Source of the DNA: Cheiracanthium punctorium
Lineage: Eukaryota > Arthropoda > Arachnida > Araneae > Cheiracanthiidae
Direction of reading: 5' to 3'
Length of the DNA stretch: 64,000 nucleotides
Assembly (NCBI GenBank): GCA_038373885.1
Contig: JAWZYV010016944.1
Location: forward strand, 1,178,001-1,242,000
The notes under the pieces were generated by a model. The model was given only the letters and a program-made list of their open reading frames with translations, was not told where the DNA came from and did not search any database. Shown here piece after piece: positions 22,258 to 34,889 of the stretch; the first letter of the stretch is position 1, and each line of letters opens with the position of its first letter. The position numbers were made by a program, and so were the translations under genes.

Positions 22258-22507
22258 TGCAGCGCCTATACAGCTCTACCCGCTGATCCACAATTTAAAA
22301 ATATTAACTGTTCTACAACTAAACTCGAACACTTTTGTAATGAAGTGAAGTAATCATTCTGTTCAATGTTTATATCGGCGCGCGTCAGAACGCGGCATCT
22401 GTAAGTTTATCTGTTCTCACTTTGCTTAATTAAATTTGTTATTTCATTATAAATGTTTACCAAGTTAATTATTTAATTCTGAACACCCGATGCAACCATC
22501 GGCCGTA
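22258..22507 (+). repeat. 3' LTR of the CsRn1-type element
   Basis: 250 bp, matching 17856-18127 apart from a gap of about 22 bp, followed by the duplicated atag at 22508-22511. Confidence 0.9.
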
Positions 22508-23082
22508 ATAGCAACAATGTCCATTGTTGTTGCTCAAGTAGTTAAATACTACAATCAAACAAAAATTGAAGTAATACTTGTATTTAAAGTTCTTAAAATT
22601 CGGAAAATATATCCATATCAAACGCATACACACAAATAAAACATTAACCTTTGAAAACACTCTGATTTAAGCCTATTGTATCAATTTTGCATTTTCTTTC
22701 CTTCGCATACGTGAACATATTTTCCAAATCACCAGAGCTGCACATGCTCACTGTGAGCTTCCCCTAGCCAGATGCAGCGCCATCTGGTACTGTCAACAGA
22801 ATCCGTGATGTTTTGGAAGTTTTCGACTCAGAAAATGACGTATAACGTTCACTTCAATCCATGCGTGTATCAATACTTAGAATGGGAATCTCCATAGTGG
22901 GGAGAAAAAAAAAAAAAGAAAAGAAACAATCCCAAAAAATCCGACAACTCCAGAAAACTCTAATTAACGCAGAGGGCTAATGCAAGTGCACATGTCAGGC
23001 TGTATTTTAAGATTTAAAAATATATAAAGCAATTTTTGGCAACAAAATAATTATATTCGAATCAATGAAAAAAAAATTATTT

Positions 23083-23289
23083 TTCAATGGGTGGGGACTT
23101 GCTTATCCAGCATTCGCCGTTACTAAGGTCCGAAACACTGGCAATTTTATTATGTGGACACCCACTCGGTGGCCACAGTTACGCCCTATGAAGGGGCAGA
23201 CAAGTAACACCCTTGCCCGGGAGTCGAACTCATGCCCAATGCGTGATAGAATTATTCTTTAGCCACTACACCACCTGGGCGCGGCGAAA
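23083..23289 (-). mobile_element. tRNA-derived SINE, copy 3
   Basis: Minus-strand A box tagtggctaaaga (complement near 23256-23268) and B box gagttcgactccc (complement near 23219-23231). The tail resembles copies at 638 and 9797, but the region beyond the tRNA-like head is unrelated. It lies inside the Helitron. Confidence 0.68.
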
Positions 23290-24391
23290 CAATGAAAATT
23301 ACACTTCAATTAATTTTTTTTCATAGGCGGGCCTTGTTTACTTTAAATAAATAATTACTATTCTCATATTTTATTTTCAACACGAAGATTTCCGTAGTTA
23401 TCATAATCCACTGTTGCCACTTAATTTCTTAAGTCAGCAATCCAATGAAACTTATTTTTCATTGTTACAATTCTTAAACTCGGAAAATGAAAACAGATTA
23501 ATTTGAAACAAACGGATTTCTCACGAAAAATTCACGTAAACGCACTAATAAAGATAATCCACGTTTCCAACATATTCTTTCCATCGTATCAAAGAGTTTT
23601 TCGTATGCGAAAGATTTCGTTTTCCTGACCTCTTTCATATTATGCTGCATGCAGAGGAAATCATTTTATTCGTGAAAAAATAAATTATACTTTCTATTTC
23701 CAACTAACTGGAATCACAATTTTCCCTTCAAGTCTAACGTGACATCAAAATGAGATCATATCACTTACGATATAAAGTTTGTGTCACTCAAATGATTTGC
23801 ATTTTTTACTTTAGATATTCAGAACTGAAAATAGCGGAAAATCTCAAAAAATTGGGTAACGGATGGATTTTCATCTTTTAAAGTAGACCATAATTTGCCC
23901 TGTATTTTTTTACCTGTTTGTGCAAAATTTCAAGCCGATTGGTCAAACGGTGTGGATTTGTATACGATTCATTCAAACAAACACAGAAATTTTCGTTTTT
24001 ATTTACAAGGATAGTATTAAAAGTGCGTGTTGTACAGGAAAATCTGTAGTACAACACACAAAAATAATATTAAGTCATTTAATAATTGATTCTGAAATAT
24101 TAAGAGATATCTCTTAATATTTCAGAATTTTTTTCAATGTTTAATAAACCTTGATTTTTAATAAGCTTTTTAATTTTCAAGTAAAAATGCCTAACATTAT
24201 TTAATATTCCCATTTAGGTGTTCTTGTAGTTCATAGATTTACTGATTATTTTAGCATTTTTAATTACCATATTTTTAAAGTTTTTTTAGAAATGAAGCCT
24301 ATTGATAACAAAATAACAAAATCAAATTTCTCCAGTAAATGCATCAGATATTGCATATCACTATTGTGTTTTCAAGTACTATTAATAAATA

Positions 24392-26176
24392 TCTATTATA
24401 TAAATGTGAAAGTTTGTCTGTTTGTTTGTTTGTTTGTTCGTCCGGGAACTCCTCCCACACCGTTGAACCGATCGGCTTGAAATTTTGCACATACACGTAA
24501 AATGACATAGAATAGTCTGTAGGCTTTAAAATTCTGGAAATCCACCCGTTCCCCAATTTTTAACGATTTTTCGCAATTTTCAGGGTAGAAAGCTACTCAA
24601 ATGTCCGATTTCAGCACATTCGTGAGCATAGTTAACAAAGTTAGATTTATTTATTTATTACTTTCAATAATTCAAGTGAGACTGACGTCATTTTGATGTC
24701 ACGCGTGTAAAAATGCATTAAAAACCCTAATGAAGTTCACTAGTTTTGACAAAAAACTACACCACGAGCGAAATAATAAACTTCCATCGAGATTATCAGA
24801 TGCTGTTGAAAATAAAATAACGTGTTTTTTTTCTTTCTTTTTCTTCTTTCACTAATTCATGTTAGATATCACAACAGAGAATGGTGTCATTTTGACGTCA
24901 TGAGTTTAAAAATGATTTAGAAATCTAATTACATTAAAAGGCTTTGACGCAAAAATTTACTATTATAAAAACTCAAAGTATTTTGTTTAATGCGCGTGTT
25001 ACCCTTAGCGATTATTGAGCTCTGTGATTTTTCAGCAACCATAATTACGAAAGGAAACTTTTTTAAAACGTGGGAAATTCAAATGTCGCCACAAGATGCA
25101 AAATACTAATTAACATAATGCATAGTATTCGCTATCGGTTTGACGACGGTCGTTGTATGTATTCCCAAAAATTGTGCAAAATGCCGCCAAGTTTGGACGA
25201 CTTTTAACAGTATATTATCTATATCAGATATACTTTTTTTTTTGGTTAAATTTAAGCAACTTAACAAGCTCTTGCAGGAAAGTTACATCATTAGCAAAAT
25301 AGCTCCGGAGAATATTTGAAATACCGATTAGTTAGAATAACCCCAATAATAACTCTGTAATTAACTTTAATAAAGTTCTGTTGCAAGCGAGTTTTTCAAT
25401 GTCGTATGTTTCAATGTTACTCCGTTAACAATCTACTGCGCGAAATAACTAAATTCGACTACCCTGGTTAGAACGTGACGCCATAGATTAAAAGTTGTCT
25501 GAAATTCGTAAACTCTGCAATACAATTTAACTCCCTATTCGCAATTTGAGCTATTCCAAATAGTTCCTCGAGATTGCACAGTTTGATGTTTTGACGAGCC
25601 TGAACCATGGTGGATTTAAATACTATTTAAATTGGTACAGCTTGGATGTTTTCCACCACCACGAGATGAAATATTTTGCTGTTCTAAATACGCCAATCAG
25701 ACAAGAATTATGCTTAAAAATATATGGAGATCTGTTTTAATGGAAATGCATAAATTCCACAGAATCACCAAAAAGCAGAAAACGCATCATTGGTTTAAAA
25801 TATCTAATCTCTTTCTTTAAATTGAGCATTAAAGACGGAGAAACGAAGATACATAATATAAATATAAGTAATAGATAGTATTCTCATTTTTTCTCTGTTA
25901 GTAATAGTAGATTTGTTTGGATAATATGGATTAAAGCACAGTATACCGCGTTAATAACTATTTCGTGAAATTAAACGTGTTATATTCATTATTTTTCAAC
26001 GATCGTCTTACAACTAACTAAACCGTAATCCTACGTTGCATAATATATCCCGCGGTAGTTTCAACAAAAAGACTACTTGAACTTTTTGACATTTTGTTTT
26101 CGCATAGATAGTTACGATTATATTTTAGTAAAATAGTATTCGTTTCCTACCGTGCGAAGAACGGGCACGCATCTAG
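24392..26176 (+). mobile_element. Non-autonomous Helitron
   Basis: Starts A|TCTATTATATAAATGTG and ends with the hairpin ccgtgcgaagaacggg and CTAG at 26173-26176, followed by T. That is the A|T insertion pattern of Helitrons. About 1.79 kb with no ORF of note. Near its start lies a TTTG-rich tract and the atcggcttgaaattttgcac block shared with the copy at 24011. Confidence 0.75.
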
Positions 26177-28433
26177 TTACTAAATAAAAGCACAAGTTTA
26201 TTTATGTTCTGAAAAAAAAAAATATTTGGCCATTGACAATATTTAGAAATAGAAAAGCATTGCTTACATTCATATTGCTGTTAAATTTAAAAGGCTCACT
26301 TTAAAATGTTACTGCCGATTGCCTCTACCATACAAAAAACATTTGAGAACTATTAGAATTCTAAAAATCAGGCTATTAAAGTAAGTTAATAAAATAAGTT
26401 CGAAATTCTTTATTTAAAATATAACTTTAAGGAAATTACACACTTTAGATCTGTAAAAGTAAACCTATCTTGCTTCACTAGTAATTTGCGCGCGCACTTT
26501 CAAATCCATCATTCACACATAAAAATTCAAGAATGCCTACTACAATATCGTACTTTTTCATTATTTTCAAGGGTATGAGTGGCCGCGAAAGTACATGCAT
26601 TGATTTGTTCAACGAAACACGAAATATACAAGCATGGGTATTTTTCATAATGCAGTCTTTTCCCATAAAGTATGGAATGGGGTATAAGATACTAAATTTC
26701 TTTCCTGTGATATGAGCCATTATTTATGGCTCCACGCCATGGACTACTAATAAATAGTTCATTTCCTAAACGGATTGAGATGGGGTAATACTGGGACGAG
26801 TATTATGAAATTATTTGAAAAAGTTGGAGTATACATTATTAAACATAGAATAAGAAATTAATGCGAAATTCGCATTCAATTATGTTTTAAGAATTTTTGT
26901 TAAGATAAATGTGCCAGTAATGGACCATGTACAAATAATGGACCAGATACTTTTACAAATAATAAAAAAACAATCTCAAAATTCATCTTTGGATAAAACT
27001 GAAGTTAAAGAGTTTTTTCTTTTTGCCTTTATTTGATATCTTTAAGTTTAGTTGATTCTAGATGTGACAAATGAATAATTTTAATTTTTAAAAATAAGTG
27101 GTCCATTAGTAGTCCTTTTACCTTGTGCACCAAATTTAAAATATTTACATTTACTTCGCTAATTGTTGCAACACTGCTAGCTTTATGCAACCTCTGAAAT
27201 AAGTGAAATAAAAGCAGAATTATAAAGCCGCCAAGCTATACAGAACTTCTGAAGGGCAATATCTGAAAACTTAAGAGAACGTTATTTCCATAAAGCCCCA
27301 ACCTTTTTTTGCTTAAATTCAAGGAGTCGGCTTTCAGTATCAATAAAAAAAAATTTCGCATGACTTTACACTTTTTTCTGCTTGATGTTTAATGAAATCA
27401 CTCAAAGACAAAATACAAAAGACTGTCTTAATCATATCCAAAAATTTCAATTCCATTTTTTTTAGTTTTACAACGAGTCATCTTTTTTGCATTATCTGAT
27501 CTGTAGCGAAATTCTTTAAGCATGGAAATGCAAATTTTAGTGGAAAATAAATATCCTTTAAGTCACTTTTTTGAAATAAAGTTCCAAATATCGATATTTA
27601 AAATCAATTTGCAACGTCAGTTATGTTTCGAGCATTTGATATTTGGGCTTTTCTGCTTTTTTATTATGATAGTTTTGAGTCTGAATCAATGCTTTATGCA
27701 TTCAGCGATTGTTTGTAGAATATACCTTAACTTTTCGTTTTAAACATGAAATTCCATTATGAGATGCCTACCTTTTTTTCCTTAACTTTTTCGAATGAAA
27801 TTTTAGTTTCTTTAAAAAATCTTGATTTGATTTATTTCCTTTTTTTTTATCAAAATTTGACAATAAGCTCCATTCCGGCCTGTTGGCACGTAGTCGTGGT
27901 TGTTGGGTCAAAAGCAAAGTGGACGTTTTTTCCACGTACTATTTTCAGTTACATGATATTTCTAATCTAGTGTTTCTTAAATATAATACTTTCATACCTA
28001 TCCAGTTTCTGGGTAACAACCCGGGAATCAGTGAAAAGTGGCGAACAACGCTTTCAAAATTTTACCAATTTATCATAAAGTTGGTGAAATCACACTCTCC
28101 TTCATGATTCTGACCAAAACAAGTATTCCTTAATTTAAATATTGTTAGTTAACCAAGTAATAATAATTAATTAGTAATTAGTAACATGTGTCTTAAAAAC
28201 TGCGTTAAAATTTAAAAATTTTGAAAACCAAGCAGTAAGCTCATCTTCTGAACTCTTCAGATTATAAATTTATGTTCTATGCACTTGAGCAATTTTTACT
28301 TTGCGAACACGTACCATGTAAGGAAAGTATTGTAATCATGAAAAAATTCGACTTCGAGATTTTAGTGTATTTACACGTTTTGAAGTATTCTGAATTCATT
28401 CAGGCTATTTTTACGAGATGTATGTATGTATGT
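26177..28433. other. Gene-free spacer
   Basis: AT-rich 2.3 kb. Several 60-80 codon ORFs overlap on both strands without domain signal. A TATG microsatellite at 28420-28432 borders the next element. Confidence 0.5.
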
Positions 28434-29827
28434 CCCAGACAGCACAGCAAACTTGCATCAAACTTGCAGCAAGCTTGATTTATCAAATCAATAAGCTTGA
28501 ATTAAGCTTGAAAATTTCAAGCGTGTAAAATTAATGCAAGCTTGAATCAAGTGTTCTAGTTTACACTTGCCCAGCTTGCATCAAGCTTGACATTTCAAGC
28601 TTAAAAAATTTTCCTAAAAAAAAATTCCCTAAATACACGGGGCGCCGGTCGGCGAACTCGTCCCCCATACTTTACTTTGCCACGCATTTTCCCCCTCTAC
28701 GCTGAAATTTCAATTTAATTGTTTCCATCGAGTGTTCGTGGCTGGAATAGAACCCGGGACATTTCGGTTGGGAGTCGAACTCGCTATCCGTTCAGCTACT
28801 GAGCGTCACGCAGATATGACTATAGTTTGAAGTGACTTATCACGCCGTTTTCTCGCCAGATTGATAAGTGGGCGATGTGTTATTTGTTTCTTTTTTTTTT
28901 CCATGGGATGCATCAAAATTAAAATAATGTTATGTGTGATTTAGAGACTCTACTAATATTGAAATAAACATAATATAAACTTAAGAGCAGCACACGCTTT
29001 AAAACTTTCAGTACCGCAACACTCATGAGCAATACTGCTGGCCAAAATCGAGACAAACGACTCATTTTGAAATGATTTTCGTAGTATAATTGTATTTTAT
29101 TTTGAAGAATTTCCATATTTGGAAATATAGAATGGGTTTACTTACTTAACACAAATTTTGGGTTAAGCAATCTGAAATCAAAGAAACAGATAGTTAAACG
29201 TTACTTCGAAATGCTATATCACAGTTGCTAACATGTATGGAATACAAACACTTTAGTCATTTTTGTAAATATTTCTTAAAATAACAAAAAATTATTTTTT
29301 AACGTTGAAAATTCTCTTTACAAATGTGGTTAGTTATTTTCCTACATACTGGTATGCTATATCGATATAGAGCATTTCGAACAATTAAAAATAAGTTTAA
29401 ATTAATTTATACAAATGTAAATTTGAATTATTTTCATAGTTCATACTTTATAATTAAAAAAAATTATTTAACTTCTGATTTTTTTTTTATCCTTTGTAAT
29501 TTTATTTTAAAACTACAAAAGTGTAAGATGTAAGATTTTTGGGCCCTAAAATCTGTAGGCCCTGGGCAGTTGCCCCGTTTGCCCTGCCGGTAATATGGCA
29601 CTGGTAATAAAATAAAACACATCTTTTACGAACTTTCAGCAAATTTGAGGACGCTAGATAATTAATGTCCATTCTCTTTCACAGATGGCGCCATCACTGT
29701 GCACTTTGAAAGCTAAAATCGCTTTAAGCTTGCTGTAAGCTTAAAATGAATTGAACTGTCAAGCTTGCATTAATACGTCAAATTCAAGGAAATGTCAAGC
29801 TTGATTTAAGCTTATGTGCTGTCTGGG
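28434..29827 (-). mobile_element. TIR element with AAGCTTG arrays, copy 1
   Basis: Ends CCCAGACAGCACA / TGTGCTGTCTGGG. Dense clusters of caagcttg-like palindromes lie within about 180 bp of the left end and about 130 bp of the right end. The middle contains a tRNA-like segment near 28740-28815 and a 65-codon minus frame that is only as conserved as the rest of the element. The reverse-complement copy is at 37303. It sits in a TATG/TG microsatellite, so no clear duplication can be read. Confidence 0.75.
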
Positions 29828-31008
29828 GTGTGTGTGTGTGTGTGTGTATGTATGCATGTGAGTGAACACGATAGCTCCTAAATGGGGCATTCGATTGTGC
29901 TCAAATTGAGTATATATATTATAAACCACCGTCGCAAGACCGGTATTGATTTTGATGAATATAGGACTTACAGTTTTTCTACAGGGCTACGACAAAGATT
30001 TCTTTTACGTTATGGCCTATGAGGGGAAATACTTGAAAGTGCACTAGCGTTTAAACGAGGCATTCGATTGAGCTTCACTTTGGTATATATGTTTGAATTA
30101 TTCATCGATTAAAATTTATTTAAATTCTTGGTAATGATCTTAATCGTAAATGTTCGGAAAGTCGGAGTGGAGTCACTCCAGATTTTTTTTGCCACCCTTA
30201 GCTAACGGAGAACAAATTTGCATATGGGTAATATTTCTTTTGCACCACGATGCCCTAGAGACATCATCTTCAAATTTGCTATACATATGGATAAAAAGGG
30301 TTAAATAACATATTTTTCAAGTAAATTAAAAATGCCGATTTAAATTAAAAATTAATTTTTAAATTTGCATTTAAAAAATTATTTATTGAAATTCCTCGTT
30401 ATATATTACACGAAAGTCCTCAAAGCTCCGAACAAAATGACAAATTGTAAATTTTGAACGAATTGTAGAAAAAACTTCACAAGGGAATGTGTCTGAAAAT
30501 TCCCAATTTTCATCTCAAAGGTAAGTGCAACAAGTATACAAAGAATCATTAAAATCTACAAAGAATGTCAAAAATAACTTTTTTGTTCTTTGTTTATATA
30601 TGAATTTACCCTAATAGAAAACTATTTGAATTAACTATCTGAAAAAAAAATAAAATGAAATTTTGTGAATTACACTTCTTACAACAGAAAATATAAAATG
30701 TGCCCATTACACCCACCCTCCTTCCGCCATCTCCCCGACATACTAGGTAATTAAAGAAATGTCGGATTTCTTAAATTATGGAACAGGCAGCTTGAATTAG
30801 AATCCATTTCCATTTGAAATTTCATTCGAAGGCTATTTAGAGCTACAACTGATCTTTTGCAACAAATAGTTCTGTGATTAATCATAAGAGTTCCAGTCTT
30901 AAGCATTGCATGCCTCCTTAATTAATCACATGCCTTTCATAAACGCCGTCAGAAATTCAACAAGTTTATCCCTAGACCTTTTAATAATATTCAAACTCGT
31001 AGATATTA
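29828..31008. other. Gene-free spacer
   Basis: Begins with TG/TATG repeats and then repeat-like text (aggcattcgattgagctt twice, near 29885 and 30057). No gene recognised. Confidence 0.5.
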
Positions 31009-32459
31009 GGGGAACCTGGGGAGCCTTGACCATAAGGGAGGCTTGACCCACCATTGAATTTCAGTATTTAAAAATATTTTAGCTTTCCCTCACTAGATGG
31101 CAGTCAAAGCTACTGATGTAATCAGACACCCATCATAGTTTCATCCAGTCAGTTCATAGTGGAGTGGAAATAAACAAGAAAGAAAGTTTTTCTGCCTAAA
31201 AAGTGAGTATTTTAAACTTTGAGCTAGTGGGATTTTATAAATACTGTCATATTAAGCTATTATTAAAGTAAAAAAGTTTATAGAAAGAATCAGGTTTCAA
31301 ATCACCATGCACCATTCTTTACAAAATGGTGTGATGGGGAGGCTTGACCCACTGTATGTAAGGGAGGGTTCACCACTGGGTCACGGCTCCCTTAGTTAAA
31401 TAGTTTTGAAAATATAGCAATACTGCTTTTCAAACATTGTCATAATTAAAATAATACCTAGATATGAATATAAATAATTTTATATGTTTACAATAGGATA
31501 GGTGGTTGACAAAAAGTTACCTACCAATTATTGTCCAATAAAAATTGTTCCAAAATTTAATACTAAAAACTAAATTATGAATAATTCAAGTATAATAATT
31601 TTCCAGATTTATACAAAGAGATTACCAAATTTTATTTATTTATTTATTTATTTACTGTGTGTGTGTGTGGGGGGGGAATTCAGTTTGATTTTGATTTTTC
31701 CCAATTTATTCCATTAAGATTAAATGTAAAATTTAAACCAATATTGTTACATTGTGCATTTTAATGTGTGTTCAATTTAAATAAAATATATCTTAACATA
31801 AATAAGATGAAGGACTACTTCCTTGGTTGTATGAACAGTGTTCGTTATTATTTTTAAAATGTAGTTCAATATAATTATGCTCTAAATGTTCATAATGGTA
31901 GAAAATATGATCTTAAAATGTTTTTCAGTGTGTCCAATTATCATACTGAAAATTTTATACTTAATGCTTATATAACTAATAAAAAAGATTTACTTTTATC
32001 TTATTTTAAAATTATACATTATTGCCTGGTCCAAGCCTCCCATACCATGGGTCAGAGCTCCCTTATAAAGGGAGCCTTGATCCACTTTCCAACGCAAGGG
32101 CGGCTCCAGCGAGGGGGCCATAGGGGCCATAGCCCCCCCCGAACGTTTTGTTTCTGAACTTTAGATTCGCATACTTTACGATTCCTCACGTTAAATTGGC
32201 ATTTTAAACAATTTATAGACTATCTAAAAAGTTCAATGGCCCCCTCCGAAAATTCAGCCTGGAGCCGCCCTTGTTCCAACGTTTAAAAAAATATTAAATT
32301 CAGAAAAGAAGAAATGCACAATTTATATTATCATAAATATATTCTTAATGCCAATAAAATTTCCTTTAAATTGCACTATAATAGGATTATTTTGCTGCCA
32401 AAATAAAATTTACAAAAATGTTTTTCTGAAAATGTGGTCAGAGGCTCCCCAGGTTCCCC
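31009..32459. mobile_element. 1.45-kb TIR element, TA-flanked
   Basis: Termini ggggaacctggggagcct and its reverse complement (ending 32459) are bordered by TA on both sides. Internal motifs resembling gggaggcttgacccac recur in both orientations near 31012-31055, 31330-31395 and 32028-32085. No transposase. It carries the nested MITE at 32095. Confidence 0.72.
32095..32273 (-). mobile_element. 179-bp hAT-type MITE, second copy
   Basis: Same family and length as 18185-18363, inverted. Termini CAAGGGCGGCTCCAG and CTGGAGCCGCCCTTG, with the perfect 8-bp duplication ttccaacg (32087-32094 and 32274-32281). Confidence 0.92.
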
Positions 32460-32958
32460 TAAGTAAAAAATGCTGAAGGCCGACATTCAGTGTTAAGGCG
32501 GAAACTGTTGCATTAGGAATTAAGTACTTATCAGTAAAATTCTAAACACTCCTTTTAGTAAAGCAAAATTTAATTTTTTCGTTGCTATTTTCAAGCTCTC
32601 TTACGAAAGAACATGTCAGACATGTACTTCTAATACTAAAATGTACATTAGGGTGGAGCGAAAAAACTTTTTTTCGAAATTCACATTGCCTGAGTCATTA
32701 AATGGTGTCAAACTAGCTAAAACCAATTGTCTCCAAATTTCAGCTTAAAATATTGACATCTTGAGGTTCCACATCTCAAGTGAATATTTATATTGGCATT
32801 TTTTTCAAGTTTTTAATGATTTTTATGTAAAAAACATTTTTAAAATTTAATATTTTACTAAATAATTAATTAATTTCTAAAATAATATTAATAATTTACT
32901 TTCTCATTAATAAATTGTTTTATTGAAAGGTGACTGCCAGATATCAGATCCAAAAATG

Positions 32959-33124
32959 CCGTGGCGTAGCCAGAAATTTTTCATGGAGGGGTTATCACTA
33001 CTGCAACTCACATATATGTATACGAGTGTGTGATAAGGGAATGAAGAATATACATTTTGTATGGCAAAAAATTTCTCATGGGGGGTGGGGGTTTGTGACC
33101 CCCCCCCCCTTGGCTACGCCCCTG
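32959..33124. mobile_element. 166-bp hAT-type MITE
   Basis: Ends ccgtggcgtagccag and ctggctacg-like (cttggctacgcccctg), with an 8-bp duplication caaaaatg/cagaaatg carrying one mismatch. It contains a C-run near 33099-33109. Confidence 0.75.
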
Positions 33125-33208
33125 CAGAAATGTCTTTTTGTACATAAAAACAGCAAATTATACTCTCAAATCTACTAGATGGCAGCGCGTGTTCTAATCT
33201 GATAACTA

Positions 33209-34712
33209 CACTCATGTCCATAAATTAAGGATAATGAAGTTCAGGCAAAGAAAGAGAAAGAAGCAAAACAAATTTGACTTATTTGTAAAGTCTATTTATT
33301 AAACAAAAAGTAAAGAGCAAAAAAGATGCTATATGTTTGACATAATTAATAAAAATTGCAAGTTTTACTCCCTTGACCAAATTTCAAAAAAGAACCTATT
33401 TACAAAAAATAGTATAACATGGTTAGTAGGATGGTTAATACGGAGTATGTCTCCCGGGCGATGCAATACAGGCCTGACAACGCCTAGGCATGCTGAGTAT
33501 CAAATGATCAATCTGATCTTGGGGAATATTACACCACTCTCAAGCAATGCACTCCGAAGTTCCGGTAGACAGGTGGGAGGGGGTTGACGGGCTGCAATTC
33601 GTCGGCCAAGCATATCCCACACATGCTCTATTGGATTCAAGTCCGGTGAGTATGCTGGCCAATGCATACGGGTGATATCCTCCGATTGAAGGCATTCGTC
33701 TACAATGTTTGCACGGTGAGGACGGGCTTTGTCATCCATAAACACAAATTCAGCACCCATGGCGCCCCGAAACAAACGTACATGTTGTTCCAGAATTACA
33801 TCCCGATAGATGTGGCCTGTCATCGTTACACTCTGAACATGCAGGTCAGTTCTGGAACCAAGAATAATTCCTCCCCAAACGAGCCATCCTGCACCACCGT
33901 AACGGTGTCTTTCAATGGTGTTCTCTTGGTGGTAACGGGTACCTGGCGCTCTCCAGATGAATGTCCGGCGAGAATCAGACTCCAAACTAAACCTGGACTC
34001 GTCGGAAAACATCACACAAGACCACTGTTGCGGTGTCCACAATGCATGCTCTCTACTCCAGGTTAATCGCAGGCGACAGTGAGTTGCGGTAAGTGGAACA
34101 CATCTGACAGGCCTACGAGCATATAGACCAATGTGCCCTAAGCGTCTGTACACGGTCTGCCTTGAAACTGTCGTACCGGTAGCTGAAGAGAGCTGACGAG
34201 ACAGGTCTGATGCTGTACTCCGTCTGTTTCTTTTGGCAGTAACTGCCAAATAGCGGTCCTCATTCGGCGTTGTAACTCGGGGGCGACCTGTGCTGTAACG
34301 TCTACTCACATTACCATCATCTTGGAATCGTTGCCAAAGCCTGGAGATGACACTCTGGGCGATTCCAAGTTCCTCGGATATTTCCAGCTGGGTACGTCCA
34401 CATTCCAGTCGTCCGATAATTCTGCCACGTAAAACATCATCCAAATGCCTCCTTTGTGCCATAACTATGCGGTTTTTGCACTGAAAGGCTTTCACAGCGC
34501 TTGTGAACAATTTTACTTCTTTGCCACCATTCCTTATATACCCCTCTCTTACACTCTCGTCATTGTGACGTACCATCCACGCCATCTGGTGGTTTCCTGT
34601 AATTTGCATATTCTTCTTCAAGATGTGTGTGATCATTCCACAGGTGAAATTTTTATTTTAGAGATCAATTTCTGTGTGATTCTGAATTATCCTTAATTTA
34701 TGGACATGAGTG
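33209..34712 (-). mobile_element. Tc1-type transposon, near-intact
   Basis: 1504 bp between TA dinucleotides (33207-33208 and 34713-34714). The termini match in inverted orientation for about 28 bp, starting cactcatgtccataaatt. It contains one transposase gene on the minus strand and is nested in the 32646-37013 element. Confidence 0.92.
33500..34462 (-). CDS. Tc1-family transposase, frameshifted at the C-terminus
   Basis: Cuts and inserts the element at TA. The start chosen is the ATG at 34462 (MAQRRHLDD), where Tc1 similarity begins; the open frame runs further up to 34636 but that part is the TIR side. The N-terminal half has two helix-turn-helix regions (SVISRLWQRFQDDG; GRPRVTT as the linker; TVSRQTVYRRL). 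The catalytic domain has MFSDESRFSL, FMDDKARPH and DLNPIEHVWD, giving D, D and E with 34 residues between the last two (DD34E). Near 33535-33545 one G seems missing (minus strand), so the frame ends at 33500 with an off-frame tail. In the next frame a Tc1-like ending continues to a stop at 33436. Confidence 0.88.
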   Translation of the reverse strand: MAQRRHLDDVLRGRIIGRLECGRTQLEISEELGIAQSVISRLWQRFQDDGNVSRRYSTGRPRVTTPNEDRYLAVTAKRNRRSTASDLSRQLSSATGTTVSRQTVYRRLGHIGLYARRPVRCVPLTATHCRLRLTWSREHALWTPQQWSCVMFSDESRFSLESDSRRTFIWRAPGTRYHQENTIERHRYGGAGWLVWGGIILGSRTDLHVQSVTMTGHIYRDVILEQHVRLFRGAMGAEFVFMDDKARPHRANIVDECLQSEDITRMHWPAYSPDLNPIEHVWDMLGRRIAARQPPPTCLPELRSALLESGVIFPKIRLII

Positions 34713-34889
34713 TATTTTATCATGACCTAATAAAGCACGTCACTTTTATTGTGTGGAATGATTCGTTTTTGCGATTGCCTTGTTTCAACCACTTGTTTCT
34801 AATTTGTAAGATTGAAGCAGTACGTTTTATTAATTTTGATTTATAAATGGCATAATAACACGGAGTTTTGAACTTAAATATGACAACTA

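Larger units (their letters stand above)
17856..22507 (+). mobile_element. Ty3/gypsy LTR retrotransposon, CsRn1-type, inactivated
   Basis: LTRs at 17856-18127 and 22258-22507, flanked by a 4-bp duplication atag on both sides. The PBS reads TGGTGACCC, matching the tRNA-Trp primer known for the CsRn1 clade. Gag carries the CHCC-type zinc box typical of that clade. The pol frame has two stops, a frameshift and an integrase deletion, so it is dead. It lies inside a Helitron. Confidence 0.9.
17553..24011 (-). mobile_element. Helitron, minus strand, split by an LTR element
   Basis: The 3' end is at 17553: ctag followed by the hairpin cccgttcctcgcacggg (plus-strand reading), with a host A outside. 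The 5' end is at 24011, reading TCCTTGTAAATAAAAACG on the minus strand. Removing the inserted element at 17856-22507 leaves about 1.8 kb, the same size as the neighbouring Helitron at 24392. Both share a 5' block containing atcggcttgaaattttgcac and a downstream tttgatgtcacg motif. No coding capacity. Confidence 0.75.

Noticed and set aside
28919..29116. Conserved 65-codon ORF also seen at 38001-38198
   Set aside because: The conservation is no higher than across the non-coding rest of the two element copies; nothing points to selection on protein.
34463..34636. Longer N-terminus for the Tc1 transposase
   Set aside because: Tc1 similarity begins at MAQRRHLDD; the upstream codons cover the 5' untranslated region and approach the TIR.
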